A DNA stretch of 64,000 nucleotides from NCBI RefSeq assembly GCF_947623445.1, contig NC_135248.1:5270977-5334976 (forward strand), in the 5' to 3' direction. The DNA comes from Clavelina lepadiformis (lineage: Eukaryota; Chordata; Ascidiacea; Aplousobranchia; Clavelinidae). Position numbers and translations under genes: made by a program. Below, one piece after another: positions 25,801 to 37,177 of this stretch. Under the pieces are notes generated by a model that saw nothing but the letters and a program-made list of their open reading frames with translations, ran no database searches and was not told the DNA's origin. Positions within the stretch are counted from its first letter, which is position 1, and each line of letters begins with the position of its first letter.

Positions 25801-27614
25801 GGAACATTAACTTTTAGAATATTAGCCACTAATTTTGCTCTTCTTTGCACATGTTAAACGAAGCAAAAAAATTGGAAATTTTAATTTCATGCTGCCATGC
25901 TTTCCACCAGTTAAAGTGGTATTCTAAAGTTGTAAAACTTCATGTTTTACAAATACCCTCACTTAAAACTTTAACGTCAAACTTTCTAGGAGTAACACAC
26001 TAAATTTCACCAGACTTTAACTTTGCAATTAATTCTATTAAATTCAAGCTTTTTAATTGCACACAAACTTTTTAAAACATTGCCAAACCATGTCAGTGTT
26101 TTTTGATATTAGCTATTGGATTGCCATCCCTACAAATTTTCAAAAACACATACATCATAATGCGATTAACTTTGCAGACTTTTTACTCTAACAGGTATTT
26201 GCACTCTTTATTCCATTAATTTGATTTTTTTAGGCTGCCAACAAAACCTTTATTATCAAGCGCCTTCTTGCAAGAAAGCAAAAGCAGAATCGTCCCATTC
26301 CACAATGGGTTCGAATGAAGACAGGAAATAAAATTAGGTGATTATTGTTTTATTATAAGTTATTGTTGCATGTTTTCTTTTCATGCATATTTTCTGTTTA
26401 TATTCAATCTCAATAGGAGGTACTGGATGGATCAAGGTAACTTATTGTTGCACTACTAAAACATTTTATTAAATTAGAAATACTGGCGTACACTCATTTT
26501 TTATAAAAACCTTTCAATTTGAGGTTTTGCTGGTACCTTTACTAAGTCATGGCAATATTTTATAGAAAATTTTGTAAACTTTTGCTGAACCTAAACTCTA
26601 TCATGGCATCAACTATGTCCAACCAGTCGGTTTTGAGTAGCGCATTCCACTGTTTTATGTTTGTACTGAAATTGGCAACCAGTTTTAACTTTGATAACCA
26701 CAAAACAATAGTCAAAAATGTCCTTAACTATGAGAGATTGACTATAAACAGTATGACAGAGCGGCCTGGTCTACCATAATAATTTTCAATTGCATGCACA
26801 GCAGGGTATAAAGTTAACATGTACTAAGTTAACATGCAGTCTTGATTTAAGTAATGATCTCGTTTTTGTCTCGGTAATGCTTTTTGGTGAATTTGGGTGC
26901 ATACAATTTCCTTGGAGGGATTTTTTTTAAGTAATTTTACCTATTTTTAAATGTTGGAGAGTTGCAAAACTGCCTTTTTTGACTACCACAATCTACTTTT
27001 AATCCAAGACAAGCCATGCAATAGCATTAATCCACCTGGTGATCAAAATTCCAAATTGTTGCAAAAGAAACTAGAGCTGGATCAACGCGGTTTGCAAAAG
27101 CACTTTTAAACTATCACAATTATTCATGCATTGTTCAATTTTTTGAATACAGTAAAATGAAACATTTTATAAATTCATTATGCGTATATTTGTGGAATCG
27201 ATTTCCACACAACCTTATATTTTTAATTACTGTTTATTTTACATTAAGTTTTAGCAGTGATGGGCCAATTCAACCCAGAATGATTAAGTCCAGGATTATT
27301 AAACCCACAAACCTTGGCTGGGTTGTCATGAGTTTAGTCATCATGGTTTTAATTATGCTGGGTTTAATCGACCTGAAACCATTTATAGCTTACCTTAATC
27401 TGTTACAATACAGCATCTGTAAGTTATACAAACTCTTTACATCAATAGTAATTGTAAGTTACACTAAAGTCTAGCAGGTGCCAGTTTATGGCAGTGAGCT
27501 TTTTGTTGTTCCATAGCTTGTATTGTTCCTTATACTCCTGGCTACTAATAATCTCTATATTGCAGGTACAATGCCAAAAGACGGCATTGGCGTAGAACGA
27601 AACTTGGTCTGTAA
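22872..27614 (+). CDS. RPL39: 60S ribosomal protein L39 (eL39), three exons
   Basis: Small basic large-subunit protein lining the ribosomal exit tunnel. Exon 2 (26234-26337) encodes [20 protein letters not shown] followed by [14 protein letters not shown]. Exon 3 (27566-27614) encodes [15 protein letters not shown] and a TAA stop. The best first exon is the isolated ATG at 22872-22874, directly followed by the consensus donor GTAAGT. With it the product is 51 aa, the standard eL39 length, and all phases fit. A pyrimidine tract (TCTCTTCT, 22835-22842) upstream resembles a 5'TOP. The body is certain. The first exon is inferred, since any ATG ending an exon in phase 0 would serve. Intron 1 is 3.4 kb and carries a foldback element. 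Confidence 0.9.
24717..25036. mobile_element. Foldback (hairpin) MITE in RPL39 intron 1
   Basis: The two halves of this segment are inverted copies. GGTTTGAATCCTA near 24733 is matched by its complement TAGGATTCAAACC ending near 25017, and GTGGTCAGC near 24780 by GCTGACCAC near 24963. The similarity continues towards a centre near 24877 with scattered mismatches. No open frame is present. Arms may extend a few tens of bases further out in AT-rich sequence, and no target duplication was identified. Confidence 0.7.
25071..25450 (+). repeat. Degraded hAT-like fragment, related to a copy near 61.3 kb
   Basis: It begins CAGGCGTCACCAAACTTTTT, similar to the ends of hAT non-autonomous elements, but no matching inverted end was found. 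Around 25355-25430 translated sequence reads WPLNVLK..., and the same peptide appears at 61274-61300 in otherwise unrelated surroundings, indicating an interspersed repeat. Confidence 0.35.
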
Positions 27615-29249
27615 ACGCCTGTCGCTTTCACACTACTGCACGCACCACAGAGGGATCTTATAGTTAAGAAGTTGTACTTCCAATCCGGTTGCTGATTTCA
27701 AACCATTGTAACTGATGTGACACTACGACCTCTACCGTGTGTGCTATAGTATTATTAACAAAGATTCTGAAATTTGATATGCCTTTGTCGTATTGCAATG
27801 TTTCATAGCCAGAACTTGTTATTTCCATGATACACATCAGAAGGAAAGCGACACGAGATAGTAATATTACATTGTGACGTTATGTCTCTCTGCATGTCTG
27901 GCAACATTTATGACAATATCACTAAGTACGGGGCAGTAAGTACATATTTAGGAAAGGCCGTTTTGTTCCCTGCCTCTTTCCGATGTGAATTCCACCGGTC
28001 TGCACACTAAACACGTGTCAATTGGTTGTCGAAAACAATGCCCATTGTCTTAGTCGGGTTTTCCTCGATCTAATATCAATTTACCAGTACTGGATTATGC
28101 CTGCCATTATAGCCGAAAATCGCCAGGCAACACTACCATTGATAAACTACCAATTGGTATGCCGTAAATTCTTCTCAGATGTTGTGGTACCAGTATCCTT
28201 CCACAAACCAGTGTCTTGTTTCCAGTCGTCTGCTGATTGACAGTAATACCTACCATTGTCGGAAGTTAATTTCTATTGTTAAAGGGAATGTTAAGTCACT
28301 TTAAACGGGATAAATACAATCAAACTGCACCAAAAGCAGAAGAAAACACAATAGCCTTTCCTAATAAGGAATCCAAGACAAATAACATCGAGATGTGTAA
28401 GTAAGAGATCCATTGCTACCTGATAAAGCAATGTTAGCAATTAACATCCGACCCAATTTTGGACAAGGGAATAGGTTTAGGCCTACTGGACACGAACTGA
28501 AATAGCTTGTATGGGCAAAATAATTTTTTCTTAACATCAACTGACTTTAAGATCTGCGATACTTATTAGAACAACGTTAAAAGCTATTATTTACGACAAT
28601 TACGCGGTTAGTAAACGGCGTCAATTAGCATATAGAAATTGCAATTGGCCGTCACTATTCACCAAAAAAAATCTTTCATTCGAAAATTTTTTTCACAGTT
28701 TGTTGTTAAACTTCATAAAACAGTAAAATTTATTTTACCCTATTTCCTAAAAACTAACCGCCGATTTTAAACAAGCCGCGTGACCGATTTAAAGTGAAAT
28801 ACTACTTTCTTTGCAGTGCAATTGCACCAAAACATAACATCCAATGGGTCCTGAAACTTTATTCGCGACAGAACGCGTTTCTTTCCCTATGACAATACCT
28901 CATCCAAGTTCTTTAGATTGAGAAGAGTATTGCATGAATGCCGGATTCCTAGGTTTCAAGATAATCTATTCTACATGGAAAGGGGTTTCAGAAAAGCGTT
29001 TCAGGCTTATTCCTGACTTTGTTTGTTTTTCAAGTCAAACAAGTGCTGTTACAAATGTTGCGATCAGAACATTAGCCGACATTATTATCATTGGAGATAT
29101 TTTTCATCCATAAACCTAAAAAGAAAACGCCAACAATTACGTCACAAAGATCGAGTGTGACGAAAATACGTTTTATTAGTATTTAAATTTATTTATTAGC
29201 ACAATTTCTTTGATATTGCCGTGTTGAACGAAAATTTTGATCTCTAAAC
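27615..29249. other. Intergenic between RPL39 and the CAP gene
   Basis: No exon is recognised. CRE-like motifs (TTACGTCA and TGACG, about 29138-29162) lie roughly 100 bp before the CAP-protein start codon and may be part of its promoter. Confidence 0.4.
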
Positions 29250-32200
29250 ATGAGGGCGTTGTTGTGGATTATTGGATTATTTTCGTACGTGTTTGTTGGA
29301 TTTATCGTTACTCCTATCAGTTCAGTTTTTGCAAACGACATTATGGCTAGAAATAGAAGAAATGTACAGGTGACCACAAGCTATCCAATTATCGGGCTTG
29401 AACGCCGGAAGCTGATGAACTGGAATGAAACATTCCTGAAAAAAACATACGAATGGAGCGGGAGAAACAGACTAATATTCTTAACAAAGCTTATTAAAGA
29501 TTTTGAGACAACTTTTCGAACATCAGATCGGTGGAGCAGGACTACTAACCAAAGTTCGACAGTTGTAGACATTCGGGGAAGAAATAGCGTAAGTAACTGT
29601 AGCACATATCAATACAGCACTGGAGGATTTACCAATGCCACCTAGCGCAATTGATATCTAAGCAAAGCGACAAAGAAACGGTTCCTTATCCATCTATTTC
29701 AGCTACGTAATTAAATGAACCTTGTTATAATAAATGTATTGTATATCAGTAATCTTGTGCCTAATTATAAACTGCCAACTTTCGGTGTTTACATATATTT
29801 AGGCTCAATATCTTCGGCCTCAAAGCTTAAATGAATCAAAATTAAACAGCATTGTTGATGAACACAACAATCAACGTTCGAAGATCAGTCCTACAGCTGA
29901 CGAAATGTTGAAAATGGTATCTTGTTTAAAAGCAGAGTTCTGAAAGTATGGTGTTGTTCATGATACTGCAACAACAGAAAACAAAAAATTTAAAACGTTA
30001 AAATTTAATATTTTGGAAATTTTTGCAGTCGTGGGATTATGAGCTTGAAGCAAAGGCTTGGGAGAAGACCAAAACATGTGTTTTTAAAACAACTCCGCAG
30101 TACAAGCGTGTTACCTCGTCTTACTCAGGCGTGGGCGAGAATCTCTACGTTGGATGGGGTTTAAATGAAAGTGATTTTGATCCTGCAGAAGCGGTATGTG
30201 TGGTTATACATTTCATATAACTTATTGCAAGACTCACCTATTTTATAGCTTGCGCTAAAGCAAACAGTTAGAAACGTGAATTTAAACAGACGTCACGACG
30301 CTGTCAAAAAGGTATCATCTTGGATGACTGAAGCAAAATACTTCGATCCTCAATTAGGCATCTGTCTCGGTGGAGAATGTGAGCGTTACGTCCAAACAAT
30401 TTGGTACAACGCTTTCAAATTAGGCTGTGCCTGGTCTGCTTGCGATAAAATGCATGTGCACGGATTTCCTGTTGCAAAAGCTATATTTCTTGCATGCTAC
30501 TACGGACCAAGGTGATATTATATGATATAATTTGACTTATTAAAACCTAACAGAGTTAAAAGAATGCCGTTGGCTCAGCAACGGAGGGGTTTGATCACCG
30601 TTGATGCGAACCCTTTTTTATTACCTCAGCGGCGCTATTGTTGTATATGACCTTAAGCAAACCATGAACTACGTTTGCTTTTGTGCAGTCACAGTGAATA
30701 GCCGCAGACTGAGGCATGACTGCAAAAGAACTAAACAACAGTCGGCAAGTGCACATAGAGTCATAGACTAAATCAATTTCCGCTTATTACGAGCAGTCCG
30801 TTGTGCAGAGACTTTCTTCAATCCGGGGATAAAGATTCCGAACTAGGCTAACTAGTTTAAATACATGCAAGTTATACGTTAGAGATACCCATATAATATA
30901 TGGTGACGAGCAGAGGTGACGTGACGGTTTAGAGCAGAGGTGACGAACCTGCGGCCCGCCAAACAATTTTGTGCGGCCCACCAAACGATTTGACAAACGC
31001 CCATACATGCAAGGCATATAGGACTTATAGGAAATTCCTATAAGTATATTCCTATATTGTATATAAGTATATATAAGTATATTCCTATATTCCATATAGG
31101 GTTGCCATACCGTCCGGAAAATTCCGGACATGTCCGGAATTTAGGGTTAAATTTTACGTCCGGGAGACCAGCAGTCTTGAACGAAGCGTCCGGTGAGACC
31201 AGCAGTCTTGAACTTTCTTTCACCTGTTTCTAATCTTTGCGCAATGCGATATCAAAAGCTGATAGCACAATTGAGTCGCAGCAGTATGTCTTCAATAGAT
31301 TGCCGCACTCAATCGATGTATTTTTTGCGGCCGCGGGAGCAGCTAAAAATCTGCCAAATGAAGCGGTTGTGCTTGAATGCTAATTATTATGCAAAATGTT
31401 AAAAAAATTGTGCGGCCCGCTTGCTCAGCCGTAACTGACAAAGTGGCCCGCGTCATCGAATAGGTTCGTCACCCCTGCCATATATCAAACCATTCAAACG
31501 CATAGAATTTGGTCTTATTGTATACCCTAACCAAGGTTTAACATTTTTCAACTTCCTTACAGGGGAATACGTCAGCCATATCTAACATATTACAGAGGAC
31601 CATCTTGTTCGTTTTGTCACCCCGACGACAAATGCGAAAACAGGTTGTGTGGTTAGTTGATTTTCTTCTGTTGACTTTAAGTAAAGTGGCGAATGGCATT
31701 TGACGAAGATTTATGCCAGGTGTTCCAAAAATTTATTTTACGATAGTGGATATACTTCTCTTCTTCCTATAAATAGCGCAGTTAACGTATAATTTTCGAT
31801 CCTTTTCTCGAAAGCATCTGTTTGAATCGGTTCTCATTTGTCACTCAGATTTCAGCAAACGTTTTTCTAGATAATTCTCATCGTGCAACGGTCACTGGTC
31901 CTTTACCATGGACGACACCGGCTCCTTTAACGCCAGCAACCACGACAGAGGCTACTACATCTGCTGCAATGGTCACTCTCATTGTGATTTTAAGTCTTGT
32001 CGGAACAACCATTGTTGCAACAGTAGTACTAATCATAGCGGCTCGGTGGATGCGAGGCGACAAATTTGCCATCATTCAGTGAGTATAAGCTCCTGCTGAA
32101 GGGAAGTGCTTCAATGCAAGCATAATGGTCATTTTTTATTTTCGCCACGGTTTTAAACAAGAGGTGACGGTTATGCTGAACAACAAAGTGATTCTACTGC

Positions 32201-32370
32201 TTACACTGGATTAAACTTTGATTAGAGCATGTAACCAGAATCTTATAGCTCAGCGCACTTACTACTAATTTCCATTTTTATTTTACAGGTTTTTTCAAGC
32301 ATTTTTCAATCCCACCGACGCTGAGCAAAAAGAATCAACAGCAGCTGAACGTTCTGATGTTACTACTTAG
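29250..32370 (+). CDS. Membrane-anchored CAP-superfamily (SCP/GLIPR-like) protein, 7 exons
   Basis: Predicted type I cell-surface CAP/SCP protein of 424 aa. Exons: 29250-29588, 29803-29916, 30029-30193, 30249-30511, 31563-31651, 31856-32078, 32289-32370; every junction is in phase. Residues 1-28 are a signal peptide. After a spacer of about 95 residues the CAP domain (about 126-310) shows IVDEHNNQRSKISPTADEM, VGENLYVGW, ERYVQTIWYNAFKLGCA and FLACYYGP. The usual HYTQ histidine of the CAP cavity is Arg here, so the canonical tetrad is incomplete. A Cys-rich stretch (C..C....C.....C) and a Thr/Pro-rich stalk precede a TM helix (about 362-386) and a 38-residue tail. Vertebrate GLIPR1 and GLIPR2 relatives differ in length. 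Intron 4 carries a MITE. The ligand is unknown. Confidence 0.9.
30935..31477. mobile_element. hAT-type MITE in CAP-gene intron 4
   Basis: Left end CAGAGGTGACGAACC and right end GGTTCGTCACCCCTG are inverted repeats with one mismatch. The adjoining inner sequence GCGGCCCGCC/GCGGCCCGC recurs at both ends. This matches non-autonomous hAT ends (CAGRGGTG). There is no transposase frame and no clear 8-bp duplication. A second partial left-end copy (CAGAGGTGACG) begins at 30911, suggesting a rearranged terminus. Confidence 0.7.
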
Positions 32371-32396
32371 AAAGCTTTTTGTACATATTTACAGAA

Positions 32397-32402
32397 AATA
32401 AA
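32397..32402 (+). terminator. Polyadenylation signal of the CAP gene
   Basis: An AATAAA hexamer 27 bases after the TAG stop, implying a very short 3' UTR. The convergent RPL10 gene ends less than 200 bp away. Confidence 0.7.
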
Positions 32403-32591
32403 TTCCAACTGAAAACAACAGAATAGGCCTGAGCCCAGCGCTGGCTGTGCAATGTGCATCCCTGCAAAATTAGCCTAGAAGAAACTTCCGTACACTGAAT
32501 TTTGCTTTGTGCTTAATCTATCTTAGACTCATAAGTTTTGACAACGTTCTGGTTAAAGAAAAGACAGAAGCACAGTGTCAATCCCAAGATA

Positions 32592-32597
32592 TTTATT
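32592..32597 (-). terminator. Polyadenylation signal of RPL10
   Basis: The minus strand reads AATAAA 15 bases after the RPL10 stop codon, consistent with the short 3' UTRs of ribosomal protein mRNAs. Confidence 0.65.
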
Positions 32598-32611
32598 TTC
32601 CCTGAAAGCGT

Positions 32612-35600
32612 TTAACCCTGTCGTTTTTTCCATTCAGACAGTGCTCCCTTATTGGGCTTGTATTGACAGGTTACGCCATCAGGAATGAGGAAACCATCAG
32701 CCAACATAGATTCGTAATCCTCACGCTTCCACTTGGTAAATCCCCATTTCTGAGAATCATAAATCTGTAGAAATAGATGAATGCTATTATGAAAAAATTG
32801 AATTTTACAATAACTAGGTAAAAGAATTTAACTTTTTAAATCTTTCTGCATATAACTTAAGAAATAAGCGTAACTGTAAAATAAGTTTGTTTTGTATGAA
32901 GTTGTCAAACAAATTATGTAGGTAATGTATTTATGCATGTTTTGCCCTGAAAAGCACGCAGCCATTACAAAACAAATTATTAAAAGTTGACTTCTTCATT
33001 CTCTAACCGTTATAAAATTCATATGTCATAAACCCAACAGGTACTACGCCATATGAAAGGTGTAAATCAGAAGACTGAGGTACCTGCACAGAACAGGTTA
33101 CAGAGTTTTGGAAATGTATGGATGCAATGATAATAATATTCGATAATGACAACGATATGTTATTACAAACAAAATCGTAGGCAACTAACAACCAAGATTT
33201 AGCCTATTTAAGCAACCAAAAGCAGATACAGAAAATCTGTCAGTGCCATGAGTAATTAGTAATTACTAATGGCATTTTGGTTGGTATCAGATTAGTACCG
33301 ATAAGGCAATGACTGAAAAAAATTCATTGTGCAATGACTGCAAAGTTATTTTAGCTGAATAAGGCTAACAGGTAAACCGACTAACAAGATAGCTATCAAA
33401 TGTTGGCACTTCATTGAAAGATTAGGCTTTTTTACTTTGTAGCCTATACTCTATCTGCACCTCAGTCTTGGTTACTTTCTCACGTGAATGGTGTAAGTCA
33501 GTATAAAGGGAGCTACAACGTATGGCAAAATCAAAATCAGTCAAGATGTGAAAAAATCAGACTTTAATAATAATAATTAATTAATGTCTAGTAACTGTGC
33601 CAGTTCAGGGATAAAACATTTGTGAACATTTTGGCAACATATTTCAAGACAAAGTTTTTCTAGCATTGCTCTCATTCTTTCACATTTAAGCCATTCAGAA
33701 TCATAGTTAGTACTTCACTTACATTCAGAGAAGAGACATGTTTGATCATCATCATGGCTTAAAGTTCTACGTAAAACCTATTTTGTACTATCTTCATTTA
33801 AACACCATAAAAATCTTATAGAATATACCTTTTGTCTGCCAGGAAACTTGAATTTGGCACGTCGAAGTGCTTCAATCGCATGAGCCCTGTTGTTATCCTT
33901 GCATCTCATGGACATGATTGGTTGACCAATCTTGACACGAGCAACCAATCCTTGTGGCTTTCCATAAGCGCCGCGCATACCAGTTTGCAGTCTGAAAATG
34001 AAATTACATCTAAAAAATCGATACAGCCTAACAACACTATCCAAATACTTTTTTACCAGAAAGCTGCATCTTGTCTGCATAAAACAGCCAACACTGCTAA
34101 CTGTTAATAACAGGTTTTCTATCTCATTGCACATTACAATGAAAATTCGTTAACTGAAACCTAATGTACTCAATCAAGTGCATCAGTCACAAACCGAAAA
34201 GATTTGTAAAATCCGAGTACATTACATTAGTCTAGTAATGCAATTCAGAAAGAAGACAATTGGTCAAGGGGTTAGCAAAGGAGATATATTTCCGAGCAGG
34301 CAACTACCCCACTGGTTACAAATACGTGAACCAGTATTCTGCTGGTACCAGTAGAGTTTTTTTGACTGAACCAATTTTTAACTTCCACTACAATCAGTTT
34401 AATATTTCTCACGGTTACAGTTTGTTGATAAAACTTTGTTTGAGCAGTAACACTCAGATAAATGCATCATCCTCAGCTTTACATCAGTGAGCAAAAGGGC
34501 TTTTATCATCATAGCGTATCATTAATAGTTTTGAATACAACAGAGAAAAATCATGATAGCAGTGAATTACACTTAATGTATCACTGACCTATCAGCGCCG
34601 GCGCAGGACAACATCTTATTGATCCTCACAACATGGAAAGGATGGCATCGTACACGAAGGTGGAAGGAATCCTTTCCGCAATTTTTTACCATGTACCTGC
34701 AAGTATAGTATTGTGCTTAGAATATTATTGATCCTCATTAAAGCTTATTTTTAGAATCTTATATAATATAAAGTTCTGCATCACATTCAGAAAGAGAGAG
34801 TTTTCTTTTCATTATTCATCAAATATTGCTTAATAAAATTTCATCATTATGTGATGTCAAGCCTAAACATAGAATGAGAAACTAAGCACCTCCACCAAAG
34901 ACCAAAAGAGGCAACAAGTTATCAGTTTGTTAAAGTCATCATATAAAAAATGAACTGACAAGTACCTTATATAAAAATACATCACATTATAGTAAGACTT
35001 GAAACATACTTGTTGGCACAAATTCTTGCCGCTTCTAAGGCTTCAGAGCTAAGCTGTTCAATTTCATCGGACACCATGTGAATACATAATGGGAAGTCTT
35101 GAACATTTGCCCTCTTTCGGCCTAAATCAAAGATTCTGATTTTGGGGTCAGGGACACCACGACAAAACCGTGATTTAGGGTAAGGCTTGTTCTTGCAATA
35201 ACGATAGCTGTGACATAAGACAAACGTTAACAATTTTTGCAATGGATTTGAAGTGCTAAACAACAAAAAGAATACCAGCAGCATTGTACATTGAGCAATT
35301 GTTTCATTTGATAGAAAATTTTCATTTGTTTTTCCCAAATGCAGTTTAAAAATGAACCATAACTTCACAAATTCCAATATCCGTCTATTTTAAGCAGAAA
35401 TATTAGCATCTTTGATTTGATATTCCAGTAAAGCTTTGTTTGACTCTTCCAAAGTAACTTTAAAAGATTCAACATACACACACTTTTAGGAAGCTATCAA
35501 TGTCACTCTGCATGTTTATATCACAACTTATTCTATTATGTTGTACTTTTGTTTACTGTTGTACTTCCAAAAGTTGCACTATACCAGCACAGAACAACAT

Positions 35601-37177
35601 TTTGAGGAATTCTTTTACTTTGCAATACTTTTGTTAAAACCAATAAACCAAGAAATTTAAATTAGTGTAGAGGTAATTTCATAGAAAAGCTCAAACTGTT
35701 TTATGAAGTAGTGAATATGCAGGATTGACCCAACTTCATCCAGTTTTTACTACATAGTTTCGGTGCAAAATCACTATACAACATAAAATTTGTGAAAGTA
35801 TTTTTCATTTTACAGTATTCCTCACACAAAATGGTAAATTTATACCTTGGTACGCTTTTTAACAAGATTCGCGACTCCCGGTAACAGAACCCCCTACAGG
35901 AAAGAACAGCTTTGTTGACAAGAAATCGTGCATGCAAGAATGCAAATTTTGTCATAATATCTAGCACTATAGCCTTGATTCTTTGTTTATTTATTTTAAG
36001 TTAGGTTTAAACAACCAGTTTTTTTCTTCATTATTAATTGGCATAAAGATAAAAAAGTTGACGTCCATGTTGAATCTTGCACCTAGAGCTGCCGCACTTT
36101 CCTCTATGGCTTGTAACTCCGCAAAAGCATCCAATTTTATATCTTTCTCAGTCAATACTTTTAAAAACATTATAAAACACACATTGTGAAATGTCAACAT
36201 TTAAAGCTAACATTGGAGTTTAGTTAGCCTGTGACCAGCAGTGTTGAAAACAAGTTATTTTTTTAAAACTCGAGTCTAGTCAAGTCAAGTCATTTGGGAA
36301 GTTGACTTAAGTTAAGTCGAATAAATTACTAATTAGCTCAAGTCAAGTCATGCTGAAATATAATGCAATTCAAATCAAGTCATGCCATTTGCTTCGCAAA
36401 GAGAAGTAGGCATTGTTAAGCAAAACACCATTTAAAGCCTTTAAGCATTCCGTTTACTGCAGTAGACTATGCTTAAATCAAACGTGTCATAGGCTACCAC
36501 ACCGTACAACTAATGAAATGACTGCCACATCGCTAGCCTATGTTTTACAAGCTGCAATACGACACAACACACTGATACAAGATGTGTGTCATATAGGGGC
36601 ATTGTTTTATGGACAAAAATCAAACGTATGGTTTCAGTGGTGTTTATTTATATGTACAATGTCTATGCATTTACACGTTCGATCGCAACGATTCTTATAC
36701 ATATCTGTAATACAATTGGTCAAAAAATTAATAATTAAGGTTCAATGACTTGCATCAAATTAGTTTCCCTGGACTCGAGTCAAATCAAGTCATTTCAAGC
36801 ACTAACTCACATTAAGACAAAGATCATTTAAAAAAGTGACTCGAGTCATTACATCACTGGTGACCAGTACTGTTAAGTAGTGTAAAATATTGGTCTAGGC
36901 CTAGTATACAAGTGCACAACCGGATGACATCAAAATTTGGGTAGCTGGGGTCAAGAATACAAAGGCATCCTGTGGTTGTACACTTGCATACTAGACTCTA
37001 AAATATAGCCACAACTCAGATCCCATTTCAATGTTATGTTGAAAGTAAACTAAACTTAAGAGATTTATTGTTATAACTGTTAATAGTTTAGTATCGTGGG
37101 GAATAACCAAAATACAGGTAGGCTGCATTAAATATGAATAAATTGATCACTTACCACCGAGCGGGGCGCCGTCCCAT
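32612..37177 (-). CDS. RPL10: 60S ribosomal protein L10 (uL16), five exons
   Basis: Large-subunit protein uL16, which sits near the peptidyl-transferase centre and is added late in the cytoplasm. Exons 37155-37177, 35010-35207, 34589-34696, 33829-33991 and 32612-32764 join in phase into exactly 214 aa, the usual animal length. Diagnostic stretches are [92 protein letters not shown] and [14 protein letters not shown] strong 3' splice site lies only five bases before the ATG, hinting at trans-splicing or a short upstream exon. Introns 2 and 4 contain snoRNA candidates and intron 1 a MITE. Identification is secure. Confidence 0.98.
33685..33763 (-). ncRNA. C/D-box snoRNA candidate in RPL10 intron 4
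   Basis: On the minus strand an ATGATGA box C (complement of 33749-33755) and a CTGA box D (complement of 33695-33698) are enclosed by a perfect 8-bp terminal stem (TTTAAGCC with GGCTTAAA). An internal CTGA about 27 nt after box C can be D'. Length (79 nt), strand and location in a ribosomal-protein intron all fit C/D snoRNAs. I could not assign an rRNA target for either guide region. Confidence 0.6.
34779..34856 (-). ncRNA. C/D-box snoRNA candidate in RPL10 intron 2
   Basis: On the minus strand box C ATGATGA (complement of 34841-34847) and box D CTGA (complement of 34787-34790) are closed by a perfect 8-bp stem (CATCACAT with ATGTGATG). An internal TGATGA serves as C'. The bases just before box D include AACTCTCTCTT, complementary to AAGAGAGAGTT, which I recall as part of a conserved segment in domain I of 25S/28S rRNA. 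This would direct 2'-O-methylation there. Host gene, size (78 nt) and strand all agree. Confidence 0.7.
36239..36859. mobile_element. hAT MITE in RPL10 intron 1 with 8-bp target duplication
   Basis: The element starts CAGTG and ends CACTG and is flanked on both sides by the identical octamer GTGACCAG (36231-36238 and 36860-36867). Near each end is a copy of ACTCGAGTC, and both sub-terminal regions are rich in TCAAGTCAAGTCA units. No transposase frame is present. An 8-bp duplication with CA..TG termini is diagnostic of hAT. Confidence 0.85.
36899..36996. repeat. Short inverted-repeat element in RPL10 intron 1
   Basis: CTAGTATACAAGTGCACAAC at the left is mirrored at the right by the complement GTTGTACACTTGCATACTAG with two mismatches, giving a hairpin of about 98 bp. 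Related sequence occurs near 45.99 kb and 53.94 kb. Confidence 0.55.

Noticed and set aside
27255..27390. hAT-like start CAGTGATGGGCC in RPL39 intron 2
   Set aside because: No matching inverted right end was found; only weak internal self-complementarity.
33778..34134. 118-codon minus-strand frame as a separate gene
   Set aside because: It is RPL10 exon 4 plus intron read-through.
34430..34520. Third C/D snoRNA in RPL10 intron 3 (ATGATGA with nearby CTGA boxes)
   Set aside because: Boxes exist, but no terminal stem could be formed with any of the three CTGA positions.
35208..36230. H/ACA snoRNA like vertebrate SNORA70 in RPL10 intron 1
   Set aside because: I could not find a convincing hairpin-hinge-hairpin-ACA arrangement by eye; needs a covariance-model search.
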